NCBI GenBank assembly: GCA_031283835.1
Contig: JAITBA010000211.1
Span: 1-10,178, forward strand
Direction: 5' to 3'
DNA length: 10,178 nucleotides
Source of the DNA: Oscillospiraceae bacterium
GTDB lineage: Bacteria > Bacillota > Clostridia > Oscillospirales > Acutalibacteraceae
In this document: positions 6,245 to 10,178 of the stretch, one piece after another
Position numbering within the stretch: position 1 is the stretch's first letter
Layout of the letters: every line of letters begins with the position of its first letter
The notes under the pieces: generated by a model
What the model was told of the DNA's origin: nothing
The model's input: only the letters and a program-made list of their open reading frames with translations
The model's database searches: none
Translations under genes and position numbers: made by a program

Positions 6245-6329
6245 GAGAAAAACGACCCCAAAAGAACGCCTTGCGCGCGGAAAAATTTCTGCATCATTGC
6301 GTTATCAAAAACAAACGGGAGGGCTGACC

Positions 6330-6878
6330 ATGACGATGAGCATCGGGTTCTTGGAATTTTCGAGCATCGCCAAGGGCGTGGAGGCGGCGGACGCCGTGTG
6401 CAAGGCCGCGGAGGTGGAGCTAACCTTTGCGCGGGCCAGCTGCCCCGGCAAATATTATGTGCTGTTCACCGGCGAAGTGGCCGCCGTGCAGGAGTCCCTC
6501 GAGGCGGGCGAAGCAATTGCCGGCGGCACGGTGGTCGATAGCTGCCTGATTCCTCGGGTGCACGAGCAGGTGGCGGCGGCCATCAACGCCGCCGCGCAGC
6601 CCCGGCAGGTGGGCGCCCTGGGTGTGATGGAATTCTACTCCGTCACCGCCGCTATCTATGCCGCCGACGCCGCAGTGAAGGCTGCCGACGTGGATCTGGT
6701 GGAGCTGCGCCTTGCCACGGGCATTGGCGGCAAGTCTTTTGCGGCCCTCACCGGCGAAGTGGCCGCCGTGCGCGAAGCCATCGACTGCGGCATTGCCACG
6801 CGGCAAGCCCAGGGCATGGTGCTGGCGCACGTGGTGATCGCCGCGCCGGTGGCGGCTGTGTTCGAAAGTTTGGGCTAA
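6330..6878 (+). CDS. pduT: PduT-like Fe-S tandem shell protein (BMC-T)
   Basis: 182 aa, two BMC domains in tandem: IGFLEFSSIAKGVEAADA (5-22) begins the first and GVMEFYSVTAAIYAADAAVK the second. The segment ASCPGKYYVLFTGEV places Cys38 exactly where PduT has the cysteine that holds a [4Fe-4S] cluster at the trimer axis. PduT is thought to pass electrons or an Fe-S cluster across the shell and works with PduS, whose gene precedes it by 85 nt. The first ATG was chosen because GGGAGGG ends six bases before it; ATG 6336 would be 12 bases away. The stop codon lies within the A-tract of the opposing eutP terminator. No plus-strand terminator follows, so transcripts may run antisense into eutP. Confidence 0.93.
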   Translation: MTMSIGFLEFSSIAKGVEAADAVCKAAEVELTFARASCPGKYYVLFTGEVAAVQESLEAGEAIAGGTVVDSCLIPRVHEQVAAAINAAAQPRQVGALGVMEFYSVTAAIYAADAAVKAADVDLVELRLATGIGGKSFAALTGEVAAVREAIDCGIATRQAQGMVLAHVVIAAPVAAVFESLG

Positions 6879-6898
6879 AAAAAACGGCCCATAGGCCG
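6877..6898 (-). terminator. Intrinsic terminator of eutP
   Basis: Read on the minus strand: CGGCC (6898-6894), loop TATG (6893-6890), GGCCG (6889-6885), then eight T (6884-6877). It begins two bases after the eutP stop codon. The T-tract doubles as part of the pduT TAA stop on the plus strand. No T-tract follows in the plus direction, so it should act only on eutP. Confidence 0.75.
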
Positions 6899-6900
6899 GG

Positions 6901-7332
6901 TTATCCCCGCGCAATGCGCCGCAACAACGCGTCACAGCCGGTGCCGGTGACCGCGCTGGTGACAAAAATCTCTTCCGCGCCGGCCAGCTCCAGCAGTTCC
7001 TGTGCGGCGGCCAGCTGCGCGGGGGTGGCTAGGTCGGCCTTCGAAACCACCCCCAGCACCGGTGCCGAAAACATCATCCTCTGCCCGGGCGAAAACCGAA
7101 ACCGCTCATCGGTCGCATCTTGCACAAACAGCACCAGCGACGCTTCGGTGGCCGTGACCACCAGCGCCTTATAAAACGCCCTGTTTTCTAAGTATTCGCC
7201 GGGGGTATCGATGGTGGTGTTAATAACCTCAATGGCCTGCGTTTTTTTGTAGGTGATTTTGAGCCCGTTCAGCCGCTGCAGAAGCGTGGTTTTGCCACAG
7301 GCGCTGCTCCCCATAAGCATGATTGTTTGCAT
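6901..7332 (-). CDS. eutP: EutP/PduV-type small GTPase
   Basis: 143 aa, typical EutP length. G-motifs are visible in order: P-loop GSSACGKT (8-15), G3 DTPGEYLENR (42-51, where EutP has DTPGEY rather than a plain DxxG), G4 SKAD (97-100) and G5 TSA (125-127). EutP/PduV proteins are small Ras-like GTPases linked to microcompartment operons. PduV has been tied to compartment positioning, and an acetate-kinase activity has been reported for EutP; the function here is not settled by sequence. The ATG has a strong AGGAGG site (7338-7343 on the minus strand) with five-base spacing. It is on the opposite strand to the shell and enzyme genes, convergent with pduT, and has its own terminator, so it is expressed separately. 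Confidence 0.93.
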   Translation of the reverse strand: MQTIMLMGSSACGKTTLLQRLNGLKITYKKTQAIEVINTTIDTPGEYLENRAFYKALVVTATEASLVLFVQDATDERFRFSPGQRMMFSAPVLGVVSKADLATPAQLAAAQELLELAGAEEIFVTSAVTGTGCDALLRRIARG

Positions 7333-7353
7333 GGCGCCCTCCTGTTAACACAT

Positions 7354-7416
7354 TTTAATTGCAAGAACCCGCACGCAAAAACTCCTTGAATCATTTAATT
7401 GCAAGAACCCGCACGC
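7354..7416 (-). repeat. 23-bp direct repeat, period 40, upstream of eutP
   Basis: Two identical 23-bp copies (7354-7376 and 7394-7416), each beginning TTTAATTGCAAGAACCC and ending GCACGC on the plus strand, with imperfect similarity extending several bases further. They lie in the 117-nt spacer between the glycosyltransferase-like gene and eutP, in the eutP leader or promoter region. The minus strand has TTGC and GCAA half-sites within each copy. They may be paired regulator sites or a chance local duplication. I see no promoter hexamers I would trust. Confidence 0.8.
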
Positions 7417-7449
7417 CGCAAAAGCCCCTTGGCCGCTCTGGGTGCTTGT

Positions 7450-8493
7450 TCATTCCAGTGCACGCGCCAGGGCATTTTTTACCAGTATATCCGGGCGCAA
7501 AAACGCCTGGTAGTAGGCGGCGTTCCTGCGCTGCATCTCTTCACGAAAAATGGCGTCCGCACGCAGGTGTTCTGTTTGTGAAAGGGCCTGTTCCGGGGTA
7601 TGAAAAGGCAAATAATTGGCGTTTGCGGCAAAGCCACCGGGGAGGTGGTATTGCGGCGGCTCGGCGACGAAGGCCTTGGCGGCGGCGGCGTATTCCCCAA
7701 ACTTCCAACCGGTGGAACCGTGCAGGCCCGTGGTGGTCAGACACACACGGGCGCGGCGCATGACGGCAAGGTAGGCGCGTTTTTGCGTGAGGGCGTGGGG
7801 GACGACGAGAGAGGGCCAGTGCTTGACGGCGAAGGGCGTGCGAGCAAAACCGCACACAGCGCGGCGGCCATACTCCCGGCGCAGCAGGCGAATGAGTGCC
7901 GCGCGGGTTTCGTCCATCTGCAGCACCAGCGCCAGTTGGGGGTGCGCCGCCACAATTTGTTCCTCCCGCAGGCCTGGGTGCTCCTCCAGGGGGAACCAGG
8001 TGCGGGTGAGGAAGAGAATGCTTTCCTCTTGCGGATGACCGGCGGGTTGGGCAATTTGGCCGGGATAAACCCAGCGGTCAGACAGAGACCCGGCAGGCAG
8101 GTGCGCCAGCGCTTTGCGCAACAAAACATGCCGCGCGGCGGGGTCTTTGCAGCCGGCGGGCACCATCGTTTGATACGGGTTGCCGGGGCAGCTGACATGA
8201 TAATTCAGCCCCAGGGCCTCTTGCGGGGTGCAGGCGGAACGGCGGAAATAGTGGTCGGCAGGCAGCACGGGGGGCTGGCGGCCGTTGTCATGCACATCAA
8301 AGACGATGGATTTGCCCGCGGTTTCGGCCAGCACATAGTGAAAATGCGAGGTGTCGCGCCGGGTTTGCCGCACGGTGAGCGTGCACCAGCCGCTTTGTGC
8401 CAGCAGATGAAACCCCGCAAGAATTTGGCTTATATGGATGGCGGCGCGGGGGTCAAACGACAGGGATATTGGTATAGAGCAGTTCGCGCACAT
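7450..8493 (-). CDS. Glycosyltransferase-like protein (probable envelope or polysaccharide function)
   Basis: 347 aa, no signal peptide or membrane segment apparent, so probably cytoplasmic. The N-terminal part has the pattern SIPISLSFDPRAAIHISQIL followed by GFHLLAQSG. The C-terminal part carries TTGLHGSTGWKFGEYAAAAK (254-273), VAEPP and NYLPFHTPEQ, which is reminiscent of the donor-binding half of GT-B glycosyltransferases (a Gly/His loop and an acidic residue before a helix). The precise family and sugar are not recognised. The ATG at 8493 has AAGGAAG nine bases upstream and overlaps the end of the LCP gene by 41 nt; a later non-ATG start would remove most of the overlap. The overlap suggests translational coupling with the LCP gene and a shared role in a wall or capsule polymer, which is inference. 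Confidence 0.6.
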   Translation of the reverse strand: MCANCSIPISLSFDPRAAIHISQILAGFHLLAQSGWCTLTVRQTRRDTSHFHYVLAETAGKSIVFDVHDNGRQPPVLPADHYFRRSACTPQEALGLNYHVSCPGNPYQTMVPAGCKDPAARHVLLRKALAHLPAGSLSDRWVYPGQIAQPAGHPQEESILFLTRTWFPLEEHPGLREEQIVAAHPQLALVLQMDETRAALIRLLRREYGRRAVCGFARTPFAVKHWPSLVVPHALTQKRAYLAVMRRARVCLTTTGLHGSTGWKFGEYAAAAKAFVAEPPQYHLPGGFAANANYLPFHTPEQALSQTEHLRADAIFREEMQRRNAAYYQAFLRPDILVKNALARALE

Positions 8494-9478
8494 CCTTGCG
8501 GACTTCCTTCCAGTTGAGAATAATCACCTCCGACTCGTCGACGAGCGTAAGCCGCATGGGCGTTTTGGGGATGATGGCTTCGCGGCGGGTGTAGCCAAGG
8601 TAGCGCGCGAGGCTCATCAGCCGCACGCTGCTAAGATCCGTCGTCACAAATGGCAGCATAGCAGAAACCGCACTGCCGATTTGGCCGGGGGAGAGGGTTA
8701 CGGCTTTGCGGGCCAGGGCTTCGATGATGTTGCGCTGACGCTGGGTGCGGTCCCGGTCGGAGTCGATCCAGCGCAGGCGGGCATAGAGCAGCGCTTGTTC
8801 GCCGTTAAAATTATAGACGCCCGGGCCATGATCCAACCGGCAACTGTCCTTTAGGGCTTCAAATTCCTCCCCCGCCGCAATGGGAAGATCCACCCCGCCC
8901 ACAAGGTCGATGATCCGGGAAAAGCCGTCAAAATCCACAGTCATGTAGCCATCGATGCGCAGCTGGTAGTTCTGTTCCACGGCGCGCGCCATGGCCGCGG
9001 GGCCGCCGTAGGCATGGGCGAGGTTCAGCCGTCCGTTGGGGTGGCCGTTGAGGGCGGCATAGGTGGCACGAGAAATTGACACAGTGGTGATGGTTTTTGT
9101 CGCCGTATTGAAGGAAATCAACATCATGGCGTCGGAGCGGCCATAGGACTGCCCGTCGCCGCCGCCGTAATCGATGCCGCCCAGCAGCACGTTGAACACC
9201 TGGCCGTTGGCGTAGGGCGCGCCTTTGTTTTCGGCAATGTCGGCGTCGGCCTGAATAAAGACGTTCTCATGATCGGTCTTGTCCACGGTTTCGGCCGCAA
9301 TGAGGGCGGGGTTGGTTTGCAGCAAAAGCGGGTCGCGCTGCATTTTGTTCAAAAAGAACGTGGTGAGCAGCAGCGGCGAAGCCAACAGCAAAAGCGTCAG
9401 CCCCAACGGAATGAGGCAAAACAGCCACGGGCGCCGCTTGCGGCGGGGGTCCCGCGGGGGCCTGGAGCGGTATGGCAT
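8453..9478 (-). CDS. LytR-CpsA-Psr (LCP) family glycopolymer transferase
   Basis: 341 aa. A short Arg-rich cytoplasmic tail (1-17), one signal-anchor helix (about 18-43) and an extracellular LCP domain. Conserved signatures are NVLLGGID (96-103), GRSDAMMLISFN with R114 and D116, SISRATYAAL with R137, LNLAHAYGGP (151-160), VDFDGFSRIIDLVGGVDL (181-198) and DSDRDRTQRQRNII (239-252). These Arg and Asp residues bind the pyrophosphate of the lipid-linked donor in LCP enzymes, which attach teichoic acids, capsules or other glycopolymers to peptidoglycan. The domain is common in Gram-positive bacteria. The ATG at 9478 has a weak AAGAAAGAG-type site. The downstream glycosyltransferase-like gene overlaps its end, and a 69-nt AT-rich gap separates it from the lipoprotein gene upstream. 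Confidence 0.94.
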   Translation of the reverse strand: MPYRSRPPRDPRRKRRPWLFCLIPLGLTLLLLASPLLLTTFFLNKMQRDPLLLQTNPALIAAETVDKTDHENVFIQADADIAENKGAPYANGQVFNVLLGGIDYGGGDGQSYGRSDAMMLISFNTATKTITTVSISRATYAALNGHPNGRLNLAHAYGGPAAMARAVEQNYQLRIDGYMTVDFDGFSRIIDLVGGVDLPIAAGEEFEALKDSCRLDHGPGVYNFNGEQALLYARLRWIDSDRDRTQRQRNIIEALARKAVTLSPGQIGSAVSAMLPFVTTDLSSVRLMSLARYLGYTRREAIIPKTPMRLTLVDESEVIILNWKEVRKDVRELLYTNIPVV

Positions 9479-9547
9479 AAGGTCACTCTTTCTTGGGGGG
9501 TAGAAATTTTTGTGGGTTTTGCTTGTTTGTTTTGATTAAAAATGTTT

Positions 9548-9967
9548 CTAGGTTGTTGCGGCAGCGCCGGTTATAGCAGCGTCGCGCACATAATTTCTTG
9601 TCAGCGAGCTGCCCGCTTGGGTGAGCTGCAGCGCGTCGGCGGTCGCCACAAAGGTGAATTCGCGGGTGGTGGAAATGGAAAACAGGGTGGAGGTGATGCG
9701 CAGGTGCGCCGGGTCGTCTTTTTTGGCTGGGGGCAGCACCTCATAGGTGCCATTGAGCAACCTGGATAGCATACCCAGCGCCACGGTGCCTTTGGTTTCG
9801 TCTTCCGCGCCCGGCGTGAAGGTGTAAGCGTCGAACTCCAGCCCGGCCACGGCAGCCTTCCAGGAGCCGGCTAGCAGAGCGGCCTGGCTTTTTTGTTTGG
9901 CGGCACAGCCCGCAAGCAGAACCAGCGCCAGCGCAACGCACAGCGGGCCGGCAAGTATTTTTTTTAT
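9548..9967 (-). CDS. Small lipoprotein, lipocalin-like, with a non-canonical start codon
   Basis: About 139 aa if initiated at ATA 9967, or 140 at ATC 9970. The reading frame gives a textbook lipoprotein signal: a KKIL n-region, a hydrophobic core and the lipobox LAGC with Cys21 as the lipidated residue. The mature part starts AAKQKSQAALLAGSWKAA and continues with short beta-strand-like segments (FDAYTFTPG, NGTYEVLPP, LRITSTLFSI, EFTFVATADALQLTQ, TRNYVR). The LAGSWK opening and Y-x-R ending recall small lipocalin-like secreted proteins of Clostridia. No specific function can be assigned. No ATG, GTG or TTG precedes the signal peptide; the first GTG in frame (9850) would remove it. A strong AAGGAGG (9983-9977) sits 6 or 9 bases before ATC/ATA. 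The ATA overlaps the stop of the upstream gene (ATAA). Confidence 0.7.
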   Translation of the reverse strand: MKKILAGPLCVALALVLLAGCAAKQKSQAALLAGSWKAAVAGLEFDAYTFTPGAEDETKGTVALGMLSRLLNGTYEVLPPAKKDDPAHLRITSTLFSISTTREFTFVATADALQLTQAGSSLTRNYVRDAAITGAAATT

Positions 9968-10178
9968 GATGGTAATCCTCCTTCGGTTTGATGTTGCTCT
10001 TTGGCAAGCAGGGCACGGCGTTCGTTGAGGGCCACGTACATCTTTTCGCGTTTTTCGCCCACCAAATCATAGAAAAATATGGGGAAGAGTTTGATTAGGT
10101 TGGGCAGCGTGCTGGCAAGCATATAAAGCAGGTAGACTTTTTGATAAACCGCAAAATTGTTCTGCGAAAACAGGCTGG
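9964..10178 (-). CDS. C-terminal end of a probable membrane transporter
   Basis: The last 70 codons of a gene that continues beyond the right edge; the first complete codon in the window starts at 10176 on the minus strand and the stop is TAA at 9966-9964. The fragment has a hydrophobic segment, KVYLLYMLASTLPNLIKLFP, then IFFYDLVGEKREKMY and a charged tail with LNERRALLAKEQ. A last transmembrane helix followed by a Y-D-L...K-R...L-N-x-R-R tail recalls MFS or glycoside-pentoside-hexuronide symporters of Clostridia. The fragment is too short to name a substrate. It overlaps the lipoprotein start by four bases, so the two genes are probably one transcription unit. Confidence 0.55.
   Translation of the reverse strand, partial: SLFSQNNFAVYQKVYLLYMLASTLPNLIKLFPIFFYDLVGEKREKMYVALNERRALLAKEQHQTEGGLPS
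9977..9983 (-). promoter_or_regulatory. Ribosome binding site that places the lipoprotein start
   Basis: AAGGAGG on the minus strand, inside the last codons of the upstream gene. Spacing is six bases to ATC (9970-9968) and nine to ATA (9967-9965). It supports initiation before the signal peptide rather than at the in-frame GTG 9850. Confidence 0.7.

Noticed and set aside
7354..7416. Direct repeats as a small CRISPR array
   Set aside because: Only two copies of 23 bp with a 17-nt spacer, no further units and no cas genes; the same holds for the repeat at 1074-1139.
7600..8517. 305-codon open frame on the plus strand
   Set aside because: Antisense to the glycosyltransferase-like and LCP genes; low-complexity Gly/Arg/Gln-rich composition and no motif. 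The minus-strand frames show family patterns.
9850..9850. GTG at 9850 as the start of the small minus-strand gene
   Set aside because: It would discard a complete lipoprotein signal peptide and lipobox in the same frame and has no ribosome site as good as the AAGGAGG at 9977-9983.

Overview
The window is a GC-rich bacterial segment whose left two thirds (1-6878, + strand) is most of an ethanolamine-utilisation (eut) operon encoding a bacterial microcompartment (BMC). The right third (6901-10178, - strand) holds a convergent eutP GTPase gene and an apparently unrelated cell-envelope cluster. Strong AGGAGG-type ribosome sites, a LytR-CpsA-Psr protein, a lipoprotein and a Firmicutes-style eut gene order (eutC-L-E-M-T-pduL-N) point to a high-GC member of the Clostridia, perhaps Oscillospiraceae-like. 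The lineage is inference from gene content; no rRNA or other taxonomic marker is present.

Plus strand, in order: the 3' end of eutC (ethanolamine ammonia-lyase small subunit); eutL (trimeric shell protein); eutE (acylating acetaldehyde dehydrogenase with a C-terminal encapsulation-type helix); eutM (hexameric shell protein); eutT (cobalamin adenosyltransferase lacking the Cys cluster of the enterobacterial enzyme); pduL (phosphotransacylase with an N-terminal encapsulation helix and an unusual C-terminal EutQ/EutT-like module); eutN (pentameric vertex protein); a pduS-like flavin/Fe-S cobalamin reductase; and a pduT-like Fe-S tandem shell protein. Together they describe a compartment in which ethanolamine is split to ammonia and acetaldehyde, acetaldehyde is oxidised to acetyl-CoA, and acetyl-CoA becomes acetyl phosphate. 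EutT and PduS would regenerate adenosylcobalamin, and PduT could pass electrons through the shell. The enzymes before eutC, the permease EutH and the regulators EutV/W are not in this window.

Minus strand, read right to left: the end of a probable membrane transporter; a small lipoprotein whose only sensible start is a non-canonical ATA/ATC codon overlapping the transporter stop; an LCP-family glycopolymer transferase; a glycosyltransferase-like protein overlapping the LCP gene by 41 nt; and, after a 117-nt spacer with a 23-bp direct repeat, eutP. A hairpin with an oligo-T tract between pduT and eutP serves as the eutP terminator.

No gene-free stretch exceeds 120 bases, and I saw no tRNA, rRNA, insertion sequence or CRISPR array. 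This is a recognisable type of BMC locus rather than a wholly new system. The points most worth following up are the module shared between PduL and EutT, the eut/pdu hybrid composition, two intergenic direct repeats and the non-ATG lipoprotein start.
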